Counted from the first letter of the stretch, positions 52,139 to 62,445 are shown. The stretch is 64,000 nucleotides of DNA from an uncultured Bacteroidales bacterium (GCA_947173955.1 CAMWHE010000002.1:58931-122930); one strand, 5' to 3'. Notes: a model not told the origin generated them from the letters alone. Numbers and translations: made by a program.

Positions 52139-53203
52139 ATGATTATCTCACACGTCACATACGGTTTTGGTATGGGAGGCATTGAAACAATGCTGTCCAA
52201 TATCGCCCGTTATCAGGCTCTGGCAGGTCACGAAGTACACATCGTCATCCTCAATGACATCGTTGACCAATCACTTGTTGACTCGCTCGACTCCGGCGTA
52301 CATCTTCATCTGCTCGGCCGTCCCCCGGGGTCGCGGAATCCTATCCATATACTCCGACTCAACACCTGTCTGCGCAAGCTGCATCCGGATGTAGTCCATC
52401 TGCACATCCCCAGCCTGTCGCGCTACATACTGCTGCCATCATTGCGCCGGCGCTTCTGCGTGACCCAACATGATATGTGTACCCCAGCCAACACTATAGG
52501 AATCCGAAAAGCGGGGCAGATCTACGCTATTTCCGACATAGTACGACGCGATCTTAAGAATAAAATGTCGCTGAAAGCCACTACGGTACACAATGGTATT
52601 GAAATTTCCAATGTAAGACTTAGAGTAGCTATACCTTCGGCTCCGAGATGTCCTTTCCGCATTCTCCAACTTGGGCGACTCGAACATGAAAAGAAAGGAC
52701 AGGACATCCTGCTCCATGCCGTTTCGGCACTTACCGCAGAGGGGCGCAATGTCTATGTCACGTTCATTGGCGATGGAGAGTCCCGCTCCTATCTCGATGG
52801 TCTTGCCCATGAGCTTGGTATTGCCGACCGCGTAGAATTCACAGGCAATCGGCCACAGCAATACGTATTCGACCACCTTGCCGACTACGACCTGCTTGTC
52901 CAGCCTTCACGCTACGAAGGGTTCGGCCTTACCGTCATTGAGGCGATGGCTGCCGGCATTCCCGTCCTCGTAGCCGATGCTGACGGACCGATGGAGATAA
53001 TTGACGGCGGTCGCTTCGGCTATCACTTCCGCTCCGGCGACGCGGCCGACTGCGCAGACCGTATCGCATCCGTAATCGACAGCTATCCGTCGGTAGAATT
53101 TCTTCAGAATGCGCGCAAACGGGTTGAAGATACCTTCAGCGTCGACATTACCGCCAGACGATATCTCAGTCTGTACCAATCGCATCTATCGGCTCAGAAA
53201 TAA
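52139..53203 (+). CDS. Glycosyltransferase family 4-like
   Basis: GMGGIETMLSNIARYQALAGHEVHIV; RPQQYVFDHLADYDLLVQPSRYEGFGLTVIEAMAAGIPVLVAD; start taken at 52139. Confidence 0.92.
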   Translation: MIISHVTYGFGMGGIETMLSNIARYQALAGHEVHIVILNDIVDQSLVDSLDSGVHLHLLGRPPGSRNPIHILRLNTCLRKLHPDVVHLHIPSLSRYILLPSLRRRFCVTQHDMCTPANTIGIRKAGQIYAISDIVRRDLKNKMSLKATTVHNGIEISNVRLRVAIPSAPRCPFRILQLGRLEHEKKGQDILLHAVSALTAEGRNVYVTFIGDGESRSYLDGLAHELGIADRVEFTGNRPQQYVFDHLADYDLLVQPSRYEGFGLTVIEAMAAGIPVLVADADGPMEIIDGGRFGYHFRSGDAADCADRIASVIDSYPSVEFLQNARKRVEDTFSVDITARRYLSLYQSHLSAQK

Positions 53204-53288
53204 TAAGTCAAAGCATTATATCCGTTAGACTTACAAAATTTAAATTCAAATTTTACCAATCTTCTGTTTAGCTATCGCGGTTTTTCAT

Positions 53289-53296
53289 TATTTTTG
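53289..53296 (+). promoter_or_regulatory. Candidate -7 element of glnS
   Basis: TATTTTTG exact TAnnTTTG. Confidence 0.45.
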
Positions 53297-53336
53297 TACG
53301 ATAATACGTTCAACCGACTAATCAAACATCAGAAAT

Positions 53337-55046
53337 ATGGCAGAGAATACCCCCTCCACCACCCCTACCGAAGAAACCAAAGGACTTAACTTCGTAGAAC
53401 AGATCGTAGCCGACGACCTCAAAGCCGGCAAAAACGGCGGACGCCTCAACACCCGCTTCCCGCCTGAGCCCAACGGCTACCTGCACATCGGTCACGCAAA
53501 AGCTATCTGCATGGACTTCGGTGTTGCCGAGAAATTCGGGGGTACCTGCAACCTTCGCTTCGACGATACCAACCCCGTCAAGGAAGACGTCGAATATGTC
53601 GACTCAATCCGCGAGGACATCCACTGGCTCGGCTTCGACTGGGGCAACCGCGAATACTACGCGTCCGACTATTTCCCCCAGCTCTATGACCTCGCCATCC
53701 GCCTTATCAAGGAAGGCAAAGCCTATGTCGACGACCAGACATCCGAAGAGATAGCAGCTCAGAAAGGCACCCCGACGACTCCGGGTACCAACAGCCCCTA
53801 CCGCGACCGCTCCGTCGAGGAAAACCTCGACCTCTTCCAGCGTATGAATGCGGGTGAATTCCCTGAGGGCTCTCATGTGCTCCGCGCCAAGATTGACATG
53901 GCTTCAAGCAATATGCACTTCCGCGACCCCATCATGTACCGTATCATCCATCACCCCCACCACCGCACCGGCAACCGCTGGCACGTCTACCCGATGTATG
54001 ACTTCGCACATGGCCAGAGCGACTACTTCGAAGGAGTGACCCACTCTATCTGCACTCTCGAGTTCGTACCTCACCGTCCCCTCTACGACTACTTCGTCGA
54101 TGAGCTGGCCGACGAGACATACCGTCCACGTCAGATCGAGTTCAACCGCCTGAACCTGACATATACCGTAATGAGCAAGCGCAAGCTTCTTCAGCTTGTC
54201 AAGGAAGGCCTCGTAGCCGGATGGGACGATCCACGTATGCCGACCATCTCCGGTATGCGTCGCCGCGGATTCACCCCACGCTCCATCCGCAACTTCATCG
54301 ACACCATCGGCTATACCAAGTATGAGGCTCTCAACAGCGTGGCTCTTCTGGAGTATGCTGTCCGCGAAGATCTCAACAAGATAGCTACACGCGGCATGGC
54401 CGTCATGGATCCCGTAAAGGTCGTCATCACCAACTACCCCGAGGGACAGACCGAAATGGTCGAGATGGAAAACAACCCCGAGAATCCCGAGGAAGGCACT
54501 CACAAGATGCCGTTCAGCCGCGAGATCTATATTGAGCGCGCTGACTTCATGGAGAATCCGCCTAAGAAATATTTCCGTCTGGCTCCGGATGGAGAAGTCC
54601 GCCTGAAAGGTGCTTATATCATCAAATGCACCGGTGTCAAAAAGGATGCCGACGGCAATATCGAGGAGATCTACTGCACATTTGACCCTGAGACCCGCAG
54701 CGGACTTCCCGGAAGTATGCGTAAGGTCAAAGGCACCCTCCACTGGGTGTCGGCTCAGCACGCAGTCGACGCTACTGTCCGCCTCTACGACCGCCTCTTC
54801 AATGTCGAGAATCCGGCTGCCGAGACGGAGCGCGACTTCCGCGAAATGCTCAATCCCGATTCTCTGAAAGTTGTGGATGGAGTGAAAGTTGAGCCCTTCA
54901 TTGCCGAGAACGCCGGTCAGGGCACCAAATTCCAGTTCCAGCGCATCGGTTATTTCACACCCGACTACGACTCTACACCCGATCATCTCATTTTCAACCG
55001 CACAATATCCCTCAAGGACAGCTGGGAGAAAGAGCAGAAAAAATGA
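53337..55046 (+). CDS. glnS: Glutaminyl-tRNA synthetase
   Basis: RFPPEPNGYLHIGHAKAICMDF, RFDDTNPVKED, TVMSKRKL. Confidence 0.97.
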   Translation: MAENTPSTTPTEETKGLNFVEQIVADDLKAGKNGGRLNTRFPPEPNGYLHIGHAKAICMDFGVAEKFGGTCNLRFDDTNPVKEDVEYVDSIREDIHWLGFDWGNREYYASDYFPQLYDLAIRLIKEGKAYVDDQTSEEIAAQKGTPTTPGTNSPYRDRSVEENLDLFQRMNAGEFPEGSHVLRAKIDMASSNMHFRDPIMYRIIHHPHHRTGNRWHVYPMYDFAHGQSDYFEGVTHSICTLEFVPHRPLYDYFVDELADETYRPRQIEFNRLNLTYTVMSKRKLLQLVKEGLVAGWDDPRMPTISGMRRRGFTPRSIRNFIDTIGYTKYEALNSVALLEYAVREDLNKIATRGMAVMDPVKVVITNYPEGQTEMVEMENNPENPEEGTHKMPFSREIYIERADFMENPPKKYFRLAPDGEVRLKGAYIIKCTGVKKDADGNIEEIYCTFDPETRSGLPGSMRKVKGTLHWVSAQHAVDATVRLYDRLFNVENPAAETERDFREMLNPDSLKVVDGVKVEPFIAENAGQGTKFQFQRIGYFTPDYDSTPDHLIFNRTISLKDSWEKEQKK

Positions 55047-56245
55047 TGACTGACGACCAGAAACTCTTCGACATCTATCATCGTTTCTGTCAGGAGATCA
55101 AGTCGGGCACAACTGATCTGTATTATGACGAGGATGATCTCGTCATGATATTCGATCTTGCGTCCGATGTCCATGACTCATATGCGCAACTCGAAGCGCT
55201 AATGCTCGGGAGGCGGCTCTTCCCCGAAAGCGAGGATCTTGCCCTGAGACAGGGCCTGATGATCAACCCGGAAGACGATAAAGCTCTTAACGCCTTCCTC
55301 GACACTCACTCGCGCCGCAAGGGAGTCCTCTGGGATATCCTTCGCCTGAAAGCAGCCGGACTGGATCACGACGAAGCTGTCACGGCTATCGCAAAGATGC
55401 TCGATGATGTCCGGTTTACAGATGATGAAGAGATCATCCAGTTTGCCGAGCTGGTCGCTTACTATGAAGCCCACGACTGGTTTGCAGCCAACTATGAGAA
55501 GTTTATTGACAGATGCGAATACCGCGATACAGCCCTCAATGAAGCTGCCATGCTGCTTGAGGACGTCGATGTCTCAGTTGCCATCTCTCTGCTTGAAGAG
55601 TTGAGCCGCATCGACCCCTTCAATGCCGATACATGGCTAAAACTCAGCGAACAGTATCTGTATGCCGGCCGCATAGACGATGCCGCTTCCGCCATAGACT
55701 ATGCCGTCGCCATTCGCCCTGAGGACACCGCCATTGCCGAAATAAGCGCACAGATCGACCGATATAAGAATGGTGGCGCCGCTGACGGCACAAGCTCCGA
55801 GGAAACCATACTCACGCCCCGGGTCAACGACCTGATGCTCAACAATGACAAGGCTGGAGCCCTCATGCTGTTGCTGGATTTCGACAAAAACCGTGGAGGC
55901 GTATATCACAACGCCTATATGCTCATACAGCTGCTATACTATGACGATAAAATGCAGGCGATTTGCGACTTTATGGAGCGACCGCGCCCCGACGATAGCC
56001 CGGAACTGCGCATGGATCCCCTCTCGCTCGCCATGTATGCCGCAGCCCTGCTCCGCGTCGGACGCTATCAGGAAGCCGCAGCCACGGCCGCACAATATCT
56101 CATTGATGCCGCCGCCGTCACCACGACGTTGCTTGAAAAGATGGGGCTGGCCGGCACAAAAATCGCTCTCAACTACATCATTGAGGCGGCTCACAAAGGC
56201 GACTGGAATCCTGATGACGATCCTATCGATATGTCCCTTACATAA
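55043..56245 (+). CDS. TPR-like repeat protein
   Basis: 400 aa helical repeats; ATGA overlap with glnS. Confidence 0.8.
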   Translation: MMTDDQKLFDIYHRFCQEIKSGTTDLYYDEDDLVMIFDLASDVHDSYAQLEALMLGRRLFPESEDLALRQGLMINPEDDKALNAFLDTHSRRKGVLWDILRLKAAGLDHDEAVTAIAKMLDDVRFTDDEEIIQFAELVAYYEAHDWFAANYEKFIDRCEYRDTALNEAAMLLEDVDVSVAISLLEELSRIDPFNADTWLKLSEQYLYAGRIDDAASAIDYAVAIRPEDTAIAEISAQIDRYKNGGAADGTSSEETILTPRVNDLMLNNDKAGALMLLLDFDKNRGGVYHNAYMLIQLLYYDDKMQAICDFMERPRPDDSPELRMDPLSLAMYAAALLRVGRYQEAAATAAQYLIDAAAVTTTLLEKMGLAGTKIALNYIIEAAHKGDWNPDDDPIDMSLT

Positions 56246-56278
56246 AAGAAAAAGCCTGCTGAGCAGGCTTTTCTTTTA
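56244..56278. terminator. Bidirectional terminator between convergent genes
   Basis: AAAAGAAAAAGCCTGC TGA GCAGGCTTTTCTTTT. Confidence 0.9.
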
Positions 56279-56920
56279 TACGTATGGATTAAACCGCCGC
56301 TCCTCCCCAATGGTAGTCGGGGCGCCGTGGCCGGGATAGACCTTCGTGTCGCCCGGAAGCGAAAGCAGACGGTCTGTGACCGACTTGATCAGTGTGGCAT
56401 AATCTCCGCCCGGCAGGTCGGTACGACCGATACTGCGGTTGAACAGCGAGTCGCCGGTCACCACAAACTTGCTCTCCGGGGCATATAATGCGATTCCGCC
56501 GGGCGAATGCCCCGGCACGGCTATGACCTTAAGTTCCTCTGCGCCGAGCCGAAGTATGTCGCCATCCTTCAGGTCATGCTCGATGCTCACATTATCGACA
56601 TCGACCGGAAGCCTGAACATCTGCGCCTGTTCCCTGATGCGCGACGACAGCGGAGCGTCAGCCTGCGAAGCCGTGAGCCCAAGGCCATACTTTGACTTGA
56701 TATGTTCCACCCCGAAGCAGTGATCGATATGCAGATGGGTATTTATCATGTATTTCAATGTCAGGCGCTCGTCGGCTATGAAATTGTCAATAGCGCGCCG
56801 CTCGTCGTCGGCGATCATTCCCGCATCAATAATGGCGGCCTCGCGCGTCGTGGCGTCCCACACGATATATGTGATCTCGCCAAACATATTCACTTCAAAA
56901 CCTTGAATGTTCAGTGGCAT
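56276..56920 (-). CDS. MBL-fold metallo-hydrolase (glyoxalase II-like)
   Basis: INTHLHIDHCFG (HxHxDH), VPGHSPGGIALY, VYPGHGAPTTIGEE; start taken at 56920 (MPLNIQGF). Confidence 0.92.
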   Translation of the reverse strand: MPLNIQGFEVNMFGEITYIVWDATTREAAIIDAGMIADDERRAIDNFIADERLTLKYMINTHLHIDHCFGVEHIKSKYGLGLTASQADAPLSSRIREQAQMFRLPVDVDNVSIEHDLKDGDILRLGAEELKVIAVPGHSPGGIALYAPESKFVVTGDSLFNRSIGRTDLPGGDYATLIKSVTDRLLSLPGDTKVYPGHGAPTTIGEERRFNPYV

Positions 56921-56931
56921 ATCAACCTTGA

Positions 56932-57552
56932 TTATAATGGTACATAGATCAATTGCTTCGTCTCGAAATACGGCTCGGAGAAATAGAGCGAGAGCGGATA
57001 GTCCATGACATCGCGCACGCCCCGGCATTCCTCTGCCAGATCCCCCCCTTTCAGGCAAATCAGCCCGTTGCCGTAGGCGTTGCGGTTTGTGCGCGAAATG
57101 TTTTTACGGCAGATCTTGACCAGCTCGTCAAGCCGCATCACAGCACGACTGACCACGAAGTCAAACCGCTCATGACACTCGCCGCTGTCGCCATGATGGA
57201 ACGTCACATTCCGCAGCCCCGTAGCCTCTGCAATCGAGCGGGCTACATTGATTTTCTTACCTATGCGGTCGATAAGGTGGAAACGGCAGTCAGGCCAGAG
57301 TATAGCCAGCGGAATGCCGGGAAAACCGCCCCCCGTACCGAGATCCATAAAGCGTGTCCCCGGCACCGGAGTGATGAATTTGGCTATAGCCAGCGAGTGA
57401 AGGATATGATTGACATACAGATTGTCGATATCCTTGCGGGAAATAACGTTGATACGCGCATTCCACTCCGGATAGAGCACGCCAAGCTGTTCGAATTGCT
57501 CACGCTGCCTGTCGGTCAGATCCGGAAAATATTTCAGTATTACATCTATCAT
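56932..57552 (-). CDS. rsmG: 16S rRNA (guanine-N7)-methyltransferase
   Basis: NARINVISRKDIDNLYVNHILHSLAI; RFMDLGTGGGFPGIPLAI; VVSRAVMRLDEL. Confidence 0.95.
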   Translation of the reverse strand: MIDVILKYFPDLTDRQREQFEQLGVLYPEWNARINVISRKDIDNLYVNHILHSLAIAKFITPVPGTRFMDLGTGGGFPGIPLAILWPDCRFHLIDRIGKKINVARSIAEATGLRNVTFHHGDSGECHERFDFVVSRAVMRLDELVKICRKNISRTNRNAYGNGLICLKGGDLAEECRGVRDVMDYPLSLYFSEPYFETKQLIYVPL

Positions 57553-57668
57553 AGCCGTTCTGGAATTCTTTGAGATCGTTTATAACACAAAAATATCAAA
57601 AAAACATCAGTTGATAGGGATTTTTCCTCCGGAAATTTGTTATTTTGTCAAAGTAAAACAACAGAACG

Positions 57669-58499
57669 ATGCAATTAGGACGTTACAACACCTTAGAAGT
57701 AAAAAGAATAGTCGATTTCGGCGTATATCTCGCCGATAAGGAGGGTAATGAAGTGCTTCTCCCGTCAAGATATCTGACCGAACTGCCCCGTATAGGCGAC
57801 AAAATGGATGTGTTTGTATATACCGACAGCGAAGACCGCCCCGTAGCCACTACCGAACACCCCTTTGCCCAGGTCGGAGAGGTAGCCTTCCTGCAGGTTG
57901 CCGAAGTCAATCGCGTCGGAGCCTTCCTTGACTGGGGGCTCATGAAAGACCTCCTTGTCCCCTATCGCGAACAGAAATACGACATGAAGCAGGGTGGCGT
58001 CTACCCCGTATATCTCTTTGTCGACAACGCGTCCGGACGCGTCACTGCCACCGCGAAAATCGAAAAATACCTCGGCAACGTTTTTCCCACCTATCACAAG
58101 GGTGACAAAGTCAAAGCGCTGATTCTTCAGCACACCGAGCGCGGCTACAAAGCCGTTGTTGACAATCTCCACTACGGGATGATATATCACAACGAACTCT
58201 ACCGCGATGTCGCCATAGGCAATGAAGTCGAAGCCTATGTCAAGCAAGTGCGCGACGACGGCAAAATCGACCTGACTCTCAACGATTATGTGACAGAGCG
58301 TATTCCCGAACTCGCCCGCGCCATACTCGCCCGTATAAAGGCCAACGGAGGATATATTCAGGTTACCGACCGCTCAACGCCCGAAGAAATCAAGCAGCTA
58401 TTCCATTGCAGCAAGAAAGACTTCAAGAAAGCCGTAGGCGCCCTCTACAAAGAGCATCTCATCACCCTCGAACCCGCCGGCCTCCGCTCTGCCGACTGA
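57669..58499 (+). CDS. S1-domain RNA-binding protein (CvfB/YitL family)
   Basis: VDFGVYLADKEGNEVLLPSRYL, GAFLDWGLMKDLLVPYREQ, C-terminal winged-helix DFKKAVGALYKEHLI. Confidence 0.92.
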   Translation: MQLGRYNTLEVKRIVDFGVYLADKEGNEVLLPSRYLTELPRIGDKMDVFVYTDSEDRPVATTEHPFAQVGEVAFLQVAEVNRVGAFLDWGLMKDLLVPYREQKYDMKQGGVYPVYLFVDNASGRVTATAKIEKYLGNVFPTYHKGDKVKALILQHTERGYKAVVDNLHYGMIYHNELYRDVAIGNEVEAYVKQVRDDGKIDLTLNDYVTERIPELARAILARIKANGGYIQVTDRSTPEEIKQLFHCSKKDFKKAVGALYKEHLITLEPAGLRSAD

Positions 58500-58611
58500 C
58501 CCGAATCCATCAATATATGCAGCGTGCAGGGATGCATGCCAACACTCTGCCAATGTGTCCGGAAGAAGGCCGGTTGAAGCAACTAAATCAATCTCTCGGA
58601 TTCCCCATAGT

Positions 58612-58695
58612 AACAAAAAAAGTCTCCACGGAAGTACGCGGAGACATAGGAATTACACCTTCGGCATATAGCCTTATTGTGATAAGATGTAGAAT
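58612..58695 (-). ncRNA. tracrRNA of the type II-C system
   Basis: Minus-strand 5'-ATTCTACATC-TTAT-CACAAT-AAGGC TATAT GCC…GTCTCCGCG tacttc CGTGGAGAC TTTTTTT. Antirepeat pairs with repeat GTTGTG-GTTT-GATGTAGAAT (lower stem, internal loop, 10-bp upper stem); AAGGC nexus as in other II-C tracrRNAs; intrinsic terminator. Confidence 0.88.
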
Positions 58696-58714
58696 TGCTA
58701 CAAAAATAGCAATT
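58693..58714 (-). promoter_or_regulatory. tracrRNA -7 promoter element inside a perfect inverted repeat
   Basis: Minus strand AATTGCTA-TTTTTG-TAGCAATT; contains TATTTTTG (58701-58708 complement), exact TAnnTTTG, about 6 nt before the antirepeat. Confidence 0.6.
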
Positions 58715-58717
58715 AAG

Positions 58718-58750
58718 TTTGGGAATAAAAACAAAAACGTCTTATATTTA
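58718..58750 (+). promoter_or_regulatory. Candidate cas9 operon promoter
   Basis: TTTG (58718-58721) N21 TATATTTA (58743-58750), 7/8 match to TAnnTTTG. Confidence 0.6.
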
Positions 58751-58785
58751 CAAAAAATAAACCATTCACATATTCCATCATAATT

Positions 58786-61700
58786 ATGGGCAAAACTTTA
58801 GGCATTGACTTAGGAACAAATTCTATCGGCTGGGCTATTACTGAATTTTCTGATGATCATACTTCACTCATTGACGCTGGTTCACTTATATTTCAGGAGG
58901 GTGTGGCTCGCGAGAAAAATATCGAGAAGCCCGCTGTTGAGACACGGACTAACGCTCGCAGCGCACGACGCCACTATTTCCGCCGTCGTCTGCATAAAAT
59001 TGATTTAATCAAGATACTTAGCGTTCATGACTTCTGCCCTCCAGTCCCTGACGAACAGCTCGAGCTCTGGAGAGCCAAGAAAATATATCCCACAGATCCG
59101 GCCTTCCGCGAGTGGCAGAAGACCAATCAGAATGACAATCCCTACTATGCCCGCTACAAAGCACTGACTGAAAAGCTCGATCTTACTGACCAGAGCCAGC
59201 GCTATCTCCTAGGGCGAGCGCTCTACCACCTCGGGCAACGTCGAGGCTTCCTTTCCAATCGTAAAGATCAATCTAACGAAAGTGAAGGAAATGTTAAACA
59301 GGGCATTTCGAAACTATCTGCCGAAATTGCCGATGCCGGCTGCAAATTCTTAGGAGAATACTTCTACAAACTATATCAGACTAACAGCAAGATTCGCGAC
59401 CGGTATACCGACCGCTTAGCTCATACTGAGCGTGAGTTCCATGCTATCTGTCAGAAGCAGGATCTTCCTGATGATCTGGTAAAATCATTATATAAGGCCA
59501 TCTTCTTTCAGCGACCTCTCAAATCTCAAAAAGGACTGGTCGGCAAGTGTATTTTTGAGACCAATAAAAATCGTTGCCCCGTTTCTCATCCCTATTTTGA
59601 AGAATACCGCATGAAGGCGTTTATCAATAATATTAAGATAAAGGGTCCTTCCGACAGCGACTATCGCCCGCTCACATCTGACGAGAAAGCTCTTATCATT
59701 CCGCTATTCTATCGTGTATCAAAAGACACCTTTGACTTTGAAGATATTGCAAAAAAGATTGCCGGTAAGGGTCACTATTCTTTTCGCGACGATAAGCAGC
59801 AGACTGCATATAAATTTAACTATCGGATGTCAACATCCGTTTCGGGAGCACCTCTGACAGCAGGCTTGATTAAATTATTCTCGGAAGACTGGAGGAGCAC
59901 CATATGCTCATGCTATACAAAGGCCGACGGTAAGACGGAAGATCAGATAATCAATGATATCTGGCATGTGTTGTACTCCTTTGACTCTGACAAGCGCCTT
60001 ATTCAGTGGGCGATCGACAATCTCCAATTGACGCCCGAAGATGCCGCTGCATTTGCCAAGATAAGAGTTCCGCAAGGATATGCATCCTTAAGTCTCAAAG
60101 CCATTAAAAAGATAATCCCGTATCTTGACCGTGGACTCAGATATGACCAGGCTGTATTTGTCGCCAATCTTGATTCTGTAATACCCTCCGAGATTGCTGC
60201 CAATCCGGCCGAAAAGGATATTATTATCAATGACATCGCCGATCTGATAGCCAACTATGATACCTTTCCGATGCGAAAATCGCTCACAAAAGAGCAGGCT
60301 GTACGCCGTATCCTTGAAGACATTCCCGGCATAGATTTCCGGCGTCTTGACCGCATATATCATCCCTCCAAGATGGATATTTATCCTGCTGCCGAGCTCG
60401 ATGAGAACGGGCAGCTACGGCTCGGCTCTCCGCGTACATCCTCGATCCGTAATCCAATGGCTATGCGCGCTCTATTCAAACTCCGGCATCTGATCAACCG
60501 TCTGCTGACTGAAGGAAAAATTGACCGCACCACCCGCATCAATATCGAATTTGCACGTGGCCTTAATGATGCCAATATGCGAAAGGCTATAGAGCGCTAT
60601 CAGCGCGACAATGAAAAGAAGCACAACGAGTATGCCGCCGAAATCCGTCGTCTTTACAAAGAGAGCACAGGCCTTGATATCGAGCCTACTGATACAGACA
60701 TCCTCAAATATCAGCTTTGGGTGGAACAAAATCACACCTGTCTGTATACCGGGGAGCATATCGGTATCACAGAGTTCATCAGCTCCAATCCATCTTACGA
60801 TATCGAGCACACAATCCCGCGTTCGCTCGGAGGCGATGACTCACAGGCCAACAAGACCCTCTGCAGCTCAGCCTACAACCGAAAGGTCAAGCGCACATTC
60901 CTCCCTACTCAGCTTGCTGACCACGCTATCATCATGGAGAGAATTGACTCGCTTGGCTGGAATGAAAAGATCAACAACCTTTCTAACCAGATAGCCCGTT
61001 TAAAAGGCTCATCGGCAGCTACCAAAGAGAGTCGGGACTCCATCATCCAGAAACGCCATCTCCTGAAGATGCAGCGTGACTATTTGCGCGATAAAGTCAA
61101 GCGCTTCACAATGACCGAAGTTCCTGAGGGCTTCACTAATCGTCAAGGCGTCGATATCGGCATCATAGGAAAGTATGCACGCGAATACCTTAAATCACTC
61201 TTCCAAAGTGAAGATCGGCAGATATTTACCGTTAAAGGAATGACAACAGCGGAATTCCGTAAGATGTGGGGACTCCAACCATACTACTCTACTAAAGAGC
61301 GCATCAACCATTGTCATCACGCTATCGACGCTATCACAATAGCCTGTATCGGTCGACGCCAATATCAGCTATGGGCTGAATATCTCCGACGCGCCGACGA
61401 CTTCAGATTACTTGGGGCTCCTAAGCCCACATTCGAGAAACCGTGGCCGACATTTACTGAAGACGTCAAGAATATCGTTGACTCACTCCTTGTAGTCCAT
61501 GATTCTACCGATAATACGCTGAAACAGTCACGCAAAGTCCTCAAAATTCGTGGTCGTAAAAAAGTCGGAGCCGATGGCAACCCTCTCTATCAGCAGGGTC
61601 AGACCGTAAGAGCCATGCTGCACAAAGAAACTTTCTATGGTGCAATACAGCAACGGGGAGACATCAAATATGTACTCCGCACATCGCTTGACAAGCTATC

Positions 61701-62445
61701 CGAATCAGATATTGACAAGATAGTCGACCCCGCTGTTCGCCAAAAAATCAAAGACGCCGTTGCTGAGCGCGGCTTCAAAAATCTACTGCAGGACCCCGTG
61801 TGGATGAACGAAGAGAAAGGCATCCGGATCAATAAAGTCCGTATATTCACCCCATCCGTGACCAAACCCTTAAATATCAAGAAGCATCGCGATCTCTCAG
61901 ACAAGCCATATAAACAGCATTATCATGCCGTCAATGATTCCAACTATTGTCTCGGCATATATGTGGGCAATGACGCCAAAGGTAAACAAAAGCGCTCATT
62001 TAAGCTAGTCAACAATCTCGACGCCATAAATGCAGCACGCAAAGGCGAACTGATCCTTCCGCTCTCTGATGCTAATGACCTCCCGCTGAAATGGACGCTA
62101 AAAGTCGGGACAATGGTTCTTATGTATGAAAACTCTCCGGAAGAACTCTACAATGCCTCACATGAAGAGATCGCAAAACGTCTATATAAAATCGCAGGAT
62201 TAAACTTTAATCAAGCTGGGCATGGATATGGATCAATAAACCTTCGTTACCATCAGGAAGCTCGACCATCATCCGACTCAGCCACCAAATTTAAAAATGG
62301 AGAATGGAAACAAGGCGAATCTATCAGACCGGGTATCACAGTTCTTCATACTCAATTCAATGCTCTTGTCCAGGGACAAGACTTCGAGATCAGTCAGACT
62401 GGAACAATCAAATTCCTTCGTAAATGCTCAAACGAACTATCGTAA
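58786..62445 (+). CDS. cas9: CRISPR-associated endonuclease Cas9, type II-C
   Basis: 1219 aa; RuvC-I LGIDLGTNSIGWAI, bridge helix ARSARRHYFRRRLHK, RuvC-II INIEFARGLND, HNH YDIEHTIPRSLGGDDSQANKTLCSSAYNRKVK, RuvC-III NHCHHAIDAITIACI. Confidence 0.98.
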   Translation: MGKTLGIDLGTNSIGWAITEFSDDHTSLIDAGSLIFQEGVAREKNIEKPAVETRTNARSARRHYFRRRLHKIDLIKILSVHDFCPPVPDEQLELWRAKKIYPTDPAFREWQKTNQNDNPYYARYKALTEKLDLTDQSQRYLLGRALYHLGQRRGFLSNRKDQSNESEGNVKQGISKLSAEIADAGCKFLGEYFYKLYQTNSKIRDRYTDRLAHTEREFHAICQKQDLPDDLVKSLYKAIFFQRPLKSQKGLVGKCIFETNKNRCPVSHPYFEEYRMKAFINNIKIKGPSDSDYRPLTSDEKALIIPLFYRVSKDTFDFEDIAKKIAGKGHYSFRDDKQQTAYKFNYRMSTSVSGAPLTAGLIKLFSEDWRSTICSCYTKADGKTEDQIINDIWHVLYSFDSDKRLIQWAIDNLQLTPEDAAAFAKIRVPQGYASLSLKAIKKIIPYLDRGLRYDQAVFVANLDSVIPSEIAANPAEKDIIINDIADLIANYDTFPMRKSLTKEQAVRRILEDIPGIDFRRLDRIYHPSKMDIYPAAELDENGQLRLGSPRTSSIRNPMAMRALFKLRHLINRLLTEGKIDRTTRINIEFARGLNDANMRKAIERYQRDNEKKHNEYAAEIRRLYKESTGLDIEPTDTDILKYQLWVEQNHTCLYTGEHIGITEFISSNPSYDIEHTIPRSLGGDDSQANKTLCSSAYNRKVKRTFLPTQLADHAIIMERIDSLGWNEKINNLSNQIARLKGSSAATKESRDSIIQKRHLLKMQRDYLRDKVKRFTMTEVPEGFTNRQGVDIGIIGKYAREYLKSLFQSEDRQIFTVKGMTTAEFRKMWGLQPYYSTKERINHCHHAIDAITIACIGRRQYQLWAEYLRRADDFRLLGAPKPTFEKPWPTFTEDVKNIVDSLLVVHDSTDNTLKQSRKVLKIRGRKKVGADGNPLYQQGQTVRAMLHKETFYGAIQQRGDIKYVLRTSLDKLSESDIDKIVDPAVRQKIKDAVAERGFKNLLQDPVWMNEEKGIRINKVRIFTPSVTKPLNIKKHRDLSDKPYKQHYHAVNDSNYCLGIYVGNDAKGKQKRSFKLVNNLDAINAARKGELILPLSDANDLPLKWTLKVGTMVLMYENSPEELYNASHEEIAKRLYKIAGLNFNQAGHGYGSINLRYHQEARPSSDSATKFKNGEWKQGESIRPGITVLHTQFNALVQGQDFEISQTGTIKFLRKCSNELS

